64,000 nucleotides of DNA from NCBI GenBank assembly GCA_947449035.1, contig CANFQC010000001.1:1-64000 (forward strand), written 5' to 3'. The first letter of the stretch is position 1. Each line of letters opens with the position of its first letter. Positions 50,589 to 59,363 of the stretch are shown here, in pieces. Both the position numbers and the translations under genes were made by a program. A model generated the notes under the pieces. It was not told the origin of the DNA and did no database searches. It worked only from the letters and a program-made list of their open reading frames with translations. Source of the stretch: Actinomycetota bacterium (lineage in GTDB: Bacteria; Actinomycetota; Actinomycetes; S36-B12).

Positions 50589-51617
50589 GTGAGCAAGTCA
50601 CGATTCAAGAAGCTGGCAGCCGCCGGTGCCGGTGTGGCCGTGGCCGCAACCGCACTGATCGGTGCCAATGCAAGCCCCGCATTCGCGGCTTACGACATCA
50701 AGGTCGGTCTCGTGCCGATCAACGCGGCCGGTGCCCTGCAGTACGGCATCGACTCCGGCATGTTCCGCAAGAACGGCATCAACGTGACTCAGGTAGTCAC
50801 TTTCCCAGCACCGCCGCCCTCACTGGCCGCGCTTGCCGCAGGTGCCGTGAACTTCACCTACGCACCCAGCATCCCGATCATCAACGCTTACGCCAACGGC
50901 GGCATGGCGCTGAAGATCGTCGCTCCCGCCGATGGCTATGACGCCAAGACCCTGGCGAAGGCCAAGACCAACACGGCCATCGCCGCAGCACTCGATGACA
51001 CCGGCGTGTGCGTGAGCCCGACCAGTGGCATCAACAGCTGGAAGGACCTGACTGGCAAGACCGTGTCGGTGCCGGCTCGTAAGGCACAAGGTGAGGTCAC
51101 CATTGCCAATGCGGTCAAGAAGGCCGGCGGAAACCCCGCCGCGATCAACTGGGTGACCCTCGGCTTCCCGCAGGTTGTCGATTCGGTGAAGAGCGGCAAG
51201 ATCGATGCCGGCTTCACCGTCGAGCCTTTCACCACGGCATGCTCCACTGCAGGCTTGAAGAACCTCGGCGCTCCCGGCGTGCAGTTCTTCACCAACGAGT
51301 CGGCCATCGGCATGTGGGTCACCACTGCTGACTTCGCTGCCAAGAACCCGGCCACCGTTCTGGCCTTCCAGAAGTCGATTGCCCAGGCGAATGCCTTCGC
51401 AATGGCCTCCAAGGCGAACATGACCAAGGTTCTCACCGCCAGCACCAAGCTGACCGGTGCGACGGTTGCTCAAGCACTCGCCGCTAACCCGCCGTACTAC
51501 CCCAAGACGGTCGTGAAGCTCGACGTGCAGAACCCGGCAAGCAAGATGCTCGCACTCGGATTCCTCACCAAGCCGCTCGACACCGCGGGTCTTCTGTACA
51601 CGCAGTACCGCGGCTAG
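50589..51617 (+). CDS. Nitrate/taurine/THI5-type ABC substrate-binding protein
   Basis: A 342-residue exported solute-binding protein. The signal peptide ends at ASPAFA-AYD; there is no lipobox. The mature domain (DIKVGLVPINAAGALQYGIDSGMFRKNGINV, then SLAALAAGAVNFTYAP) is the NMT1/SsuA/TauA fold. GGAGG precedes the GTG at 50589. The ligand class covers alkanesulfonates, taurine, nitrate, pyrimidines and aromatic acids, so the specific ligand is open. The palindrome upstream suggests uptake of a substrate for the amine/aromatic region. Confidence 0.88.
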   Translation: MSKSRFKKLAAAGAGVAVAATALIGANASPAFAAYDIKVGLVPINAAGALQYGIDSGMFRKNGINVTQVVTFPAPPPSLAALAAGAVNFTYAPSIPIINAYANGGMALKIVAPADGYDAKTLAKAKTNTAIAAALDDTGVCVSPTSGINSWKDLTGKTVSVPARKAQGEVTIANAVKKAGGNPAAINWVTLGFPQVVDSVKSGKIDAGFTVEPFTTACSTAGLKNLGAPGVQFFTNESAIGMWVTTADFAAKNPATVLAFQKSIAQANAFAMASKANMTKVLTASTKLTGATVAQALAANPPYYPKTVVKLDVQNPASKMLALGFLTKPLDTAGLLYTQYRG

Positions 51618-51664
51618 TAATTCACGCACCATCTCGTAAATCGGTCGAGTAGGAACGGAGCACC

Positions 51665-52423
51665 GTGTCAGGGAAGCCCCTACGGATACCCGCAGGTCTG
51701 GTATCCGCAGTGGTGGCACTGCTGATCTGGCAGATTGCCACCACGTGGGGGCCCCTGGCCGGTTCCTCCGTTCCTACCGCCACCTCCACCCTCGCTGAAC
51801 TGTGGAACATGCTGTTCATGAGCGAGACCTGGGATTCCATCTGGCAGACGATTCAGATGGCCCTGTACGGCTTCCTGATCGCTGTCGTCATCGCGATCCC
51901 GGTCGGCATCCTGATCGGTCTCAGCCGGTTTGCCTTCATCTCAACGAAATTCACCTTCGACTTCTTCAAGGTGATCCCGCCGATCGTCATCATCCCGATC
52001 ACGATCCTGGTCTTCGGCCCCACCTTGCAGATGGGCGTCTTCCTCGTCGTCTTCGCGATCGTCTTCGCGCTGGCCATTCAGACGGCCTACGGAGTTCGTG
52101 ACGCAGACCCGGTACTCATCGAGACCATGCGCTGCTACGGCATGGGCAGGGCCAAGCAAGTGCTCTACGCCCGCCTCCCGGCAGCGTCACCGTTCATCGC
52201 AATTGGAATTCGTATCAGTGTTTCCGCAGCAATGATCGTCGCGGTGGTCGCCGGCCTGGTCGGTGGAGCACCTGGCCTCGGCCATGACTTGCTCCTCACC
52301 GAGACCAATGGACAGAATTCCGCGACCTTCGCGATCGTGCTCATCCTGGGCATCCTGGGCCTGGCCGTGAGCCGCCTTGTCGTATTCCTGCAACGCCGCC
52401 TCATCTTCTGGACGGCATCATGA
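51665..52423 (+). CDS. ABC transporter permease (SsuC/TauC type), 1
   Basis: A 252-residue permease with six predicted transmembrane segments. The EAA-type loop is ETMRCYGMGRAKQVLYARLPAASPFIAIGIRISVSAAMI. The start is GTG at 51665 with a GGAG upstream. It overlaps the second permease by 4 bases; having two permease genes suggests a heterodimeric channel. Confidence 0.9.
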   Translation: MSGKPLRIPAGLVSAVVALLIWQIATTWGPLAGSSVPTATSTLAELWNMLFMSETWDSIWQTIQMALYGFLIAVVIAIPVGILIGLSRFAFISTKFTFDFFKVIPPIVIIPITILVFGPTLQMGVFLVVFAIVFALAIQTAYGVRDADPVLIETMRCYGMGRAKQVLYARLPAASPFIAIGIRISVSAAMIVAVVAGLVGGAPGLGHDLLLTETNGQNSATFAIVLILGILGLAVSRLVVFLQRRLIFWTAS

Positions 52424-53199
52424 GGCTGCTGAATTCGCGGATCATCCGCTTCCTGGTCGGAATCTGGCTACCGATTGTTCTCATCTGGTGGTGGTGGACC
52501 TGGAGCGCCGACTCAGTCGATCCCTTCTTCCCGCCGCTTTCGGCAATCTGGGAGCAGTTCAAGTTCAACTGGATCTGGCAGTACGTGCCGATTCATGTCG
52601 TTCCGAGCCTCCGCAATCTCTTCGTCGGCTACTTCATCGGAATCTTCGCGGGCATCACTCTTGGAGCTCTGCTCGGCGCCTCACCACGCGTCAGCCGCTA
52701 CTTCGAACCCGTCATCGATTTCCTACGCTCGATCCCTCCGGTCGCAACCGTTCCGGTGTTCATCCTGTTCTTCGGGCTCGATGCGCAGATGCGCATCGTG
52801 GCTGTCGCTGTAGCCGCCTGCTTCCCCACGTTGCTGTCGACCATGCAGGGCTTCCGCGCGACTGATCCGACTCTGCTCGACACGGGCAAAGTTTTCCGAC
52901 TCACTCCCTTCCAGATGATGTGGAAGGTGCGAGTACCCAATGCCTCACCGATTATCTGGTCGGGTCTTCAGGTCTCTCTCCAGATTGCCTTCGTTGTCAC
53001 GATCGCTTCCGAGATTCTCGGTTCCGGATTCGGTATCGGAGCCTTCACGACGATCTCCATCGATTCGTTCATGATCCTCGATGCCTGGACGGGCGTTGTT
53101 CTCCTTGGTCTGCTCGGATTCGCATTGAACGTCATCTTCGACCTGGTCGAGCGCTGGTCGCTCCGCTGGTACATCGGACAAAAGAAGCTCGCATCATGA
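52420..53199 (+). CDS. ABC transporter permease (SsuC/TauC type), 2
   Basis: A 259-residue permease. The N-terminal helix is followed by PSLRNLFVGYFIGIFAGITLGALLG and the coupling loop DPTLLDTGKVFRLTPFQMMWKVRVPNASPIIWSGLQ. It pairs with the permease just upstream (ATGA overlap) and with the ATPase 31 bases downstream. Confidence 0.9.
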   Translation: MRLLNSRIIRFLVGIWLPIVLIWWWWTWSADSVDPFFPPLSAIWEQFKFNWIWQYVPIHVVPSLRNLFVGYFIGIFAGITLGALLGASPRVSRYFEPVIDFLRSIPPVATVPVFILFFGLDAQMRIVAVAVAACFPTLLSTMQGFRATDPTLLDTGKVFRLTPFQMMWKVRVPNASPIIWSGLQVSLQIAFVVTIASEILGSGFGIGAFTTISIDSFMILDAWTGVVLLGLLGFALNVIFDLVERWSLRWYIGQKKLAS

Positions 53200-53230
53200 T
53201 CAACAACAGCGCATTGGGGAACGAGTAGCC

Positions 53231-54001
53231 ATGGCCACCGCAATTTCCGTCAACGGCGTCAGCATGGAGTACAAGACTCCCAAGGGCACCACTCATGTGC
53301 TCGACGACGTCAGCTACGAGGTTCAAGACGGCCACTTCGTCTCAATCGTCGGACCGTCGGGCGTCGGCAAGACAACCTTGCTGCGCCTGCTCACCGGGCT
53401 GGCACTACCCACCGCTGGCGAAATCCAAGTACGTGGCAAGAAGATCAGTTCCTCCCCTGACGATCTCGCCGTGGTGCTCCAGGACTACACCCGATCGCTC
53501 ATGCCCTGGCTGAGCGTTGAGAAGAACATCGCTCTTCCGCTGAAGAATCAGAAGCTCAGCAAGGCCGAGCGCAAGGAGCGCATCACCGCTTCGCTCGCTG
53601 AAGTAGGGCTCGAGGGTGCTGAGAGTAAGTACCCCTGGCAACTGTCAGGCGGCATGCAGCAGCGCGTGTCGATCGCCCGTGCCCTTGCGGTGCGGCCCAG
53701 CATCTTGGTCATGGATGAGCCTTTCGCCTCAGTTGATGCCCAGACCCGCTTCGATCTCGAGGATCTCGTGCTGAAGGTTCGCGACGACTTCGGCATCACC
53801 ACCTTGATGGTCACGCATGACATCGACGAAGCGGTCTACCTGAGTGATGAGATCGTCGTACTTCATGGCAAGCCTGCGAAGGTTCGCGACGTGGTCAAGG
53901 TCGACATCCCGTTCCCCCGCTCGCAGATGGAGACCAGGAACGACCAGAGGTTCGCAGAACTTCGCACGCACGTGTACGGCATGGTCCGCGGCCTCGAATA
54001 G
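53231..54001 (+). CDS. ABC transporter ATPase (SsuB/TauB type)
   Basis: A 256-residue ATPase. Walker A is GPSGVGKTT, the Q-loop VLQDYTRSLMPWLSV, the signature LSGGMQQRVSIARAL, Walker B ILVMDEPFASVD and the switch His in MVTHDIDEAVYLSDEIVVL. It completes the importer begun at 50589 and drives uptake with ATP. Confidence 0.93.
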   Translation: MATAISVNGVSMEYKTPKGTTHVLDDVSYEVQDGHFVSIVGPSGVGKTTLLRLLTGLALPTAGEIQVRGKKISSSPDDLAVVLQDYTRSLMPWLSVEKNIALPLKNQKLSKAERKERITASLAEVGLEGAESKYPWQLSGGMQQRVSIARALAVRPSILVMDEPFASVDAQTRFDLEDLVLKVRDDFGITTLMVTHDIDEAVYLSDEIVVLHGKPAKVRDVVKVDIPFPRSQMETRNDQRFAELRTHVYGMVRGLE

Positions 54002-54038
54002 GCAATGCCCGTAACCTTCGACTGATTGAATGGGGCTT

Positions 54039-55127
54039 ATGAGCCCTGATCTTCGTGTTGTGCTGTTCGGCTACGGCCTGGCCGGTCGTGTCTTCCATTC
54101 GCCACTTATCTCGGCAACACCGGGGCTGCGTATCACCGGCATCGTGACGGCAGATGAGGAGCGCCGAGCTCAGGCTCTTCAGGATCACCCCGGCATTCGC
54201 CTGTTCGCCACGTCCGAAGAAGCACTCGCCAAGATTGATGAGTTCGATCTTGCAGTGATCGCCGGTGCCAACGTCACCCACTTCCCACTTGCCATGGCCT
54301 CCGTTGCCAACGGCTGGAGTGTGGTGGTCGACAAGCCCCTGGCCCCGTCTGCGGAACGTGCGCAGGAGATCCTCGAGGCAGCCGAAGCAGCAGGCGTGCA
54401 GGTGCACCCCTTCCAGAATCGTCGGTGGGATTCCGATTTCCTCACACTGCGGGCCCTCGTCGAGAACGAGCCGATCGGAACTCCGCATCGCTTTGAATCG
54501 CGCATCGAACGCCTGCGCATCTCGCCGCGGGGCAGCTGGCGAGAGTCCGCTGACCCTGCAGATCTCGGCGGAGTCCTGCTCGATTTTGGGGCCCATCTGG
54601 TCGATCAGGCGATTGAGTTACTCGGCCCCATTGTCGAAGTTCGCGCATGGGCACGCAGCGTGCGTTACGCAGGGCTTGCTCCAGACGACATGGCCATTAC
54701 CGCCTTCCACGAGAACGGTGCGGTCAGTGAATTGATCGGGAGCCAGGCGGCGGCGTTCGGTGAGCCGCGTTACACGCTCTTCGCCACTCGAGGCGGGGTT
54801 CGTGTGGTCGGCTCCGATACCCAAGAGGCCGCGCTGCGCGCCGGCATCTCCGCTAATTCCGCTGACTGGGGAGTCGAGGCGGCTGACTTCACTGCGACGG
54901 TGGTCACCCCGAACGAGTCTGAGGAACTCATCTCACGCGAGGTTGCGTTGGTCCGCGGACGATGGAATGAGTACTACCCATCCGTGCGCGATTCGATTCT
55001 CGGCCACGGACTCCCGCCTGTTCCCGTAACGGATGTCGTGGCCAATATGCGAGTACTCGATGCGGCAGCGCAATCGGCACGAACTGGTGAGACTGCGCGG
55101 CTTAGCCCTCCTGCTGCCCACGAGTGA
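54039..55127 (+). CDS. Gfo/Idh/MocA-family oxidoreductase
   Basis: A 362-residue NAD(P)-dependent dehydrogenase. The Rossmann motif VVLFGYGLAGRVFHSPLI is followed by VDKPLAPSAERAQEIL (the EKP-type motif of the family, here DKP) and the C-terminal substrate domain with GGVLLDFGAHLVDQAIEL (His of the GxHxxD-type site). The family oxidises sugars, inositols or polyols. The second ATG (54039) is chosen because the first (54030) has no ribosome site. It is convergent with the aldose epimerase gene, overlapping by 26 bases. Confidence 0.87.
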   Translation: MSPDLRVVLFGYGLAGRVFHSPLISATPGLRITGIVTADEERRAQALQDHPGIRLFATSEEALAKIDEFDLAVIAGANVTHFPLAMASVANGWSVVVDKPLAPSAERAQEILEAAEAAGVQVHPFQNRRWDSDFLTLRALVENEPIGTPHRFESRIERLRISPRGSWRESADPADLGGVLLDFGAHLVDQAIELLGPIVEVRAWARSVRYAGLAPDDMAITAFHENGAVSELIGSQAAAFGEPRYTLFATRGGVRVVGSDTQEAALRAGISANSADWGVEAADFTATVVTPNESEELISREVALVRGRWNEYYPSVRDSILGHGLPPVPVTDVVANMRVLDAAAQSARTGETARLSPPAAHE

Positions 55128-55911
55128 TCCGCCAGCGAGTGCGCATCACAAGCGGCTGATCTGGCGTCACCATCGATACGGGCGCATGCCGCCCCGACAG
55201 GCCATCCGCAGGGCCGGTCTGCGGCTCGATGCAGATGAAGTTCGGCAATTCGTCGAATACGACGTACCACGGGTGCGAATTCTCAGTTTCAATGCGCAGG
55301 AGTCCAGGCCACTCGATCGACGCATGATGTCCACCGGTGAACGCGTCATCGAATGGGCCAGCATCGAGATCAAGTCGTGCACGTTCACCGGTCGGGAGGG
55401 AATCCGTTCCGCGAACGAGCACTTCGTGGCAATCGGTGGTCCAGGATGCCTGCACGCCGGCGAGCTCGCGCCGGAACCAGGGATGCCATCCGAGGACTGC
55501 GGGAAATTCAGTTGAGCGCGAGAAGCAGGTCATCTCAGTGATGAGCCCCCCGTCGTCGAGGCTCCACTCACATTGCACCCCACCACGGGCGGGCCAGTCC
55601 TCACCGAAATCTCGTTCCAGCATAAGGCGATTAGCCTGGTGATCGATCACCGTGAATTCACTTCGTAGAACCAATCCATGAATTGCCCACGGATCGAAGT
55701 TGACGGCGAATGAGTGCACCGCCCCGTTGACCGTGACTTCGTTGTCGCGGATTCGACCGGCCCACGGGGCCATCGGATACATCCCGTGGTTGATCGCATG
55801 GGCTCCGTGCGAGCCAAGAATGTCGTGACCAGCGATCAGCCATGAGAGTGCGCGCCCGCCGTCAGTCTCGTCAATGACAAGGCTGACGTCTTCGTGACTA
55901 ATGGTGAGCAT
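55102..55911 (-). CDS. Aldose 1-epimerase-like protein
   Basis: A 269-residue beta-sandwich sugar mutarotase. AHAINHGMYPMAPWAGRIRDN holds the conserved Arg and Asn of the substrate loop, IHGLVLRSEF the first His, GWHPWFRREL the second His, and the catalytic Glu lies in FICIEPQTGP. It interconverts the anomers of aldoses such as xylose or glucose. It is 6 bases downstream of the ROK regulator and ends the xylose operon, fitting supply of alpha-xylose to xylose isomerase. Confidence 0.88.
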   Translation of the reverse strand: MLTISHEDVSLVIDETDGGRALSWLIAGHDILGSHGAHAINHGMYPMAPWAGRIRDNEVTVNGAVHSFAVNFDPWAIHGLVLRSEFTVIDHQANRLMLERDFGEDWPARGGVQCEWSLDDGGLITEMTCFSRSTEFPAVLGWHPWFRRELAGVQASWTTDCHEVLVRGTDSLPTGERARLDLDAGPFDDAFTGGHHASIEWPGLLRIETENSHPWYVVFDELPNFICIEPQTGPADGLSGRHAPVSMVTPDQPLVMRTRWRITRGQQEG

Positions 55912-55917
55912 CGTGGA

Positions 55918-57135
55918 TCACGATGCGATGAGCACGCTCGACGAGCTCATCACGCCGATGGGATCAGCGAGAAGCTCCTCGAAGCCTGCCTCTGCGGCGC
56001 CCATGAGTGAACTGCCTATCTCTATTGACGCAGGGACAATACGAACTCCGGCCCGCGATGCGGGAAGAGCTCGAGCAATCATCTCCATGACTGGGTGCTC
56101 GACATACGGCAGCAGTTCACGAAGATGCCCACCGAGAACAACTGCCTCGGGATTGAAAATGTTGACCAGATTCGCGATGCCGATGCCGATGCTGCGCCCG
56201 ACTGAGTTGAGTCCGGAAAGTGCACTGGCCTGCTGCTGCTGCGCGTGACGCAGGATCTCCTCGAGTTCCACGGACTCCGGATCATTGCCCGTCGCCCGAA
56301 TGACTGAGTCGAGGCCGATGAACATTTCCCAGCACCCGAAGGAGCCGCACCTGCACTCAGGTCCGTCGGGATCGATGACCATGTGGCCGACTTCGCCTGC
56401 AAACCCACCCACGCCGTCCAGCAGGCGGTTGTCGACAACAACCCCGCCGCCTACACCGATCTCGCCGGAGATGTAGATCATGTTCGCCGCGCCCGCGGCA
56501 GCACCTCTGAGATGTTCGCTCATCGCACCAAGGTCGGAGTCATTGCGGATCGTGACCAGGGGCGGGTCACCGAACTGCTCGCTCATCGCCTGCATCAGCG
56601 GCTCACCGAGCGAGGCGTTCTCCCAGCCGAGGTTGGGTGCCAGTCGAATTCGGCCCGTCTCGGTCTCGATGCTGCCCGGAATGCTGATGCCGGTGCCGAC
56701 CCAGGCCGAGCCATCAGGAACGTGCTCAAGAAGACTGATCGACATTGCGACAATCTGCTCCACCGCGATGCGGACGCCGAATCCGGCGCGCATATGCGGG
56801 TGCTCGATTCGCTTGAGTACTTCGCCACCTAGGCCGATCAGCGAACCGATCAGTCGTTCGACTCGGAGTTCGAAGGACAGCACAACCGCGCTCGTTGCCA
56901 CGGGTGTCACCAGAAGTGACGGGCGGCCCACCGTATTCGTGGTTCCCGCACGTTCTTCGACGAGTCCCGCATCGGCGAGCTCGGCCACGATCGCGCCGAT
57001 GGTGCTGCGATTAAGCCCCGTCAAGCCGACGAGGTCAGATCTGCTCGCGGGGCCGTTGGCATGCAAATGCCTCAGGATCCGCGAGAGATTGTTCCGGCGA
57101 ACCTGATCGTGCTTGTCCGCGGGAAGTGTGACCAT
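55918..57135 (-). CDS. ROK-family regulator of the xylose operon (XylR-like)
   Basis: A 405-residue protein. The N-terminal winged helix (RRNNLSRILRHLHANGPASRSDLVGLTGLNRSTIGAIVAELADAGLVEE) is fused to a ROK sugar-kinase-like domain. That domain contains GVGGGVVVDN and the zinc motif CRCGSFGCWE. In this family xylose or glucose binding releases the operator. It lies 11 bases downstream of the permease gene in the xyl operon, so it is probably autoregulated. The inverted repeat upstream of xylA (61775-61797) is a candidate target. Confidence 0.88.
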   Translation of the reverse strand: MVTLPADKHDQVRRNNLSRILRHLHANGPASRSDLVGLTGLNRSTIGAIVAELADAGLVEERAGTTNTVGRPSLLVTPVATSAVVLSFELRVERLIGSLIGLGGEVLKRIEHPHMRAGFGVRIAVEQIVAMSISLLEHVPDGSAWVGTGISIPGSIETETGRIRLAPNLGWENASLGEPLMQAMSEQFGDPPLVTIRNDSDLGAMSEHLRGAAAGAANMIYISGEIGVGGGVVVDNRLLDGVGGFAGEVGHMVIDPDGPECRCGSFGCWEMFIGLDSVIRATGNDPESVELEEILRHAQQQQASALSGLNSVGRSIGIGIANLVNIFNPEAVVLGGHLRELLPYVEHPVMEMIARALPASRAGVRIVPASIEIGSSLMGAAEAGFEELLADPIGVMSSSSVLIAS

Positions 57136-57146
57136 GGTGGTGACGC

Positions 57147-58457
57147 CTAGCGAAGAGAACCGGATGATCGTTTACGCGACAGGGCGTCGACGCTCGCTGC
57201 GACGAGCAGAACGAGACCGGTAACGACGTACTGGATGCCCGACTGCTGGGTGATCAGCGGGAGTCCGTTGGCAATGACCGCGACGACGAGACCGCCGATG
57301 ATCGCGTCGATCACGCGACCGCGACCGCCGAACAGCGAGGTTCCGCCGATGACGGCTGCGCCCACTGCGTAGAGCAGGGTCTGCGCACCGCCCGTCGTGG
57401 GAGAGACCGAGTTGTCACGCGAAGCGAGCAGAACTCCGGCGATCGCGGCGAGGAAGGAACAGATCATGAAGCAGGCGATCTTGATACCGGAGACACTGAT
57501 GCCGGCACGACGTGCTGCCTCGGCATTTCCGCCCACGGCGTATATATGACGACCGAAGGCGGTACGGCCCAGCACGAAGGTCAGCACGACAAGGAGGACG
57601 AGCACGACCAGCACGGCCCACGGCACGCCCTGGATGGTTGGAATGCAGCCCAGTGGTTCGTTCGGCGGGCCGATCTTGGTGCAGGGCACCTTGCCCGGCC
57701 GCACGATCTGACGCTGGATGTTCAACAGGTACACGGCCACGCCGAGCAGGATGGCAATCGAGGCCGACTTGGCGGCCCAGACCGAAGTCGAGGTGGAGGG
57801 AAGACCTACCTTGCGCCGATTCGTGATTGCGCGAAGACTCACGAGTGCGTAGCCCGCGGAGACCACGAACCAGAGCACCCAGCCAGCCCAGACAGGCATG
57901 TTGCGGTTCATGATCGCGAGCAGAACGTCGTTCTGGATCGGAATGGTGCCGCCATCTCCGATGATCAGGAGCATGACTCCCTGAAGCCCCAGGAATGCGG
58001 CAAGGGTCACGACGAAGCTGGGGATACCCAGCCGTGCGACGAGAAGGCCAATCAGCAAGCCAATGATGAGTCCGGTGACCAGCGCCGCAACGAGGGCTAG
58101 TGGCCATGCCCAGCCCCAGTTGGTGAGCGACACCGCAAGTACTGCAGCACAGGTGCCGGCCGCGAAGCCTGCGGACAGGTCGATCTCGCCGAGAAGCAGA
58201 ACGAAGACCAGGCCCATGGCCAGCACGATGATCGCGGTGCCTTGGTTCAGCAAGTTCGCGAAGTTCAGCGCAGTGAAGAAGGTGTTGCCCTGCAGAACGC
58301 TGAAGATGACAACAAGGACAATGAGTCCGAGGACTGCGGGAAGTGATCCGACGTCACCGCCCTTGATGCGGCGGAAATAGTCGCCGAGGGCACGTCCTAC
58401 GCCGGCACTATCGCCGGCGGCGGAAACATCGACATCGGTCGTCTGCTGCGTGCTCAT
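57147..58457 (-). CDS. xylH: Xylose-type sugar ABC transporter permease
   Basis: A 436-residue permease of the RbsC/XylH class with about ten or more transmembrane segments. The LLLGEIDLSAGFAAGTCAAVLA segment and the C-terminal YAVGGNAEAARRAGISV loop are typical. Its length and the large central insert match XylH better than RbsC. It overlaps the ATPase gene by 4 bases. Confidence 0.9.
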   Translation of the reverse strand: MSTQQTTDVDVSAAGDSAGVGRALGDYFRRIKGGDVGSLPAVLGLIVLVVIFSVLQGNTFFTALNFANLLNQGTAIIVLAMGLVFVLLLGEIDLSAGFAAGTCAAVLAVSLTNWGWAWPLALVAALVTGLIIGLLIGLLVARLGIPSFVVTLAAFLGLQGVMLLIIGDGGTIPIQNDVLLAIMNRNMPVWAGWVLWFVVSAGYALVSLRAITNRRKVGLPSTSTSVWAAKSASIAILLGVAVYLLNIQRQIVRPGKVPCTKIGPPNEPLGCIPTIQGVPWAVLVVLVLLVVLTFVLGRTAFGRHIYAVGGNAEAARRAGISVSGIKIACFMICSFLAAIAGVLLASRDNSVSPTTGGAQTLLYAVGAAVIGGTSLFGGRGRVIDAIIGGLVVAVIANGLPLITQQSGIQYVVTGLVLLVAASVDALSRKRSSGSLR

Positions 58458-59242
58458 ACGTGTCCTCCTGCCGCGACGGTCTCCGGGTTCAGGCCGATAT
58501 CTCCGGAGCGACCCATCGTGATGAGCTCAACGATCTGGCCGTGACCCACTTCCTTGGCCGAGATCTGCGCAGCCAACTGACCAAGGTAAAGGCACGCGAT
58601 GTTGTCGGCGACCTGGAGGACGTCGTTCATGTTATGGGAGATGAGAATGACGCCAAGTCCGCTGTCAGCGAGACGGCGAACGAGGTTGAGGACCTGCTCG
58701 GTCTGGGCGACGCCGAGGGCGGCAGTCGGCTCGTCAAGGATGACGAGCTTGGAATTCCAGAGCACGGCGCGCGCAATCGCGACGGTCTGGCGCTGACCGC
58801 CCGAGAGGCTCGAGACCTGCTGGCGAATGGACTTCAAGGTGCGCACTGAGAGACTCGCGAGAGTTTCGGTGGCCCGACGCTCCATCGTGATCTCATCGAG
58901 GACGATGCCCTTGCTCTCCTCGCGACCGAGGAACATGTTGTGCACCACATCGAGGTTGTCGCAGAGAGCGAGATCCTGGTAGACGACCTCGATGCCGAGG
59001 TTGTTCGCCTGCTTGGGCTCCGTGACACTCACGGGCTTGCCCTCGAAGAGGTACTCACCGGAGTCGAAGGAGTGGATACCCGCGATTCCCTTGATCAAGG
59101 TGCTCTTGCCCGCACCGTTGTCACCGACGAGAGCCGTCACCTGGCCTGCATAGACACTCAAGTCGACATTTCGAAGCACGTGAACTGGGCCGAAGCTCTT
59201 GTTGACGTCGCGAAGCTCGAGCAGAGGAGTGGAATCGTTCAT
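58454..59242 (-). CDS. xylG: Xylose-type sugar ABC transporter ATPase, single domain
   Basis: A 262-residue ATPase. Walker A is VGDNGAGKST, the Q-loop VVYQDLALCDNLD, the signature LSGGQRQTVAIARAV, Walker B LVILDEPTAALG and the switch His in ISHNMNDV. Enterobacterial XylG has two fused ATPase domains, but this one has a single domain, as in many actinobacterial sugar systems. I start at ATG 59242 with a purine-rich ribosome site; the upstream frame runs through the hairpin. Confidence 0.88.
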   Translation of the reverse strand: MNDSTPLLELRDVNKSFGPVHVLRNVDLSVYAGQVTALVGDNGAGKSTLIKGIAGIHSFDSGEYLFEGKPVSVTEPKQANNLGIEVVYQDLALCDNLDVVHNMFLGREESKGIVLDEITMERRATETLASLSVRTLKSIRQQVSSLSGGQRQTVAIARAVLWNSKLVILDEPTAALGVAQTEQVLNLVRRLADSGLGVILISHNMNDVLQVADNIACLYLGQLAAQISAKEVGHGQIVELITMGRSGDIGLNPETVAAGGHV

Positions 59243-59309
59243 GTGCCTACCTTCTCGCAGAGGCGAACGGCTACGGGGGGACTCGCGGGCGACGGAGCCC
59301 GCCACCTGT

Positions 59310-59345
59310 GACTGTGGGGGGCGAGCGAACTCGCCCCCCACAGTC
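59310..59345 (-). other. Perfect 16-bp hairpin between xylF and xylG
   Basis: Arms 59310-59325 and 59330-59345 are fully complementary (core TGGGGGGCGAG / CTCGCCCCCCA) with a CGAA tetraloop, starting 18 bases after the xylF stop. There is no T-run. It probably stabilises the xylF end of the mRNA or gives partial termination, so that binding protein exceeds the membrane parts. Confidence 0.8.
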
Positions 59346-59363
59346 CTCAGATGCGGCTAGTTC

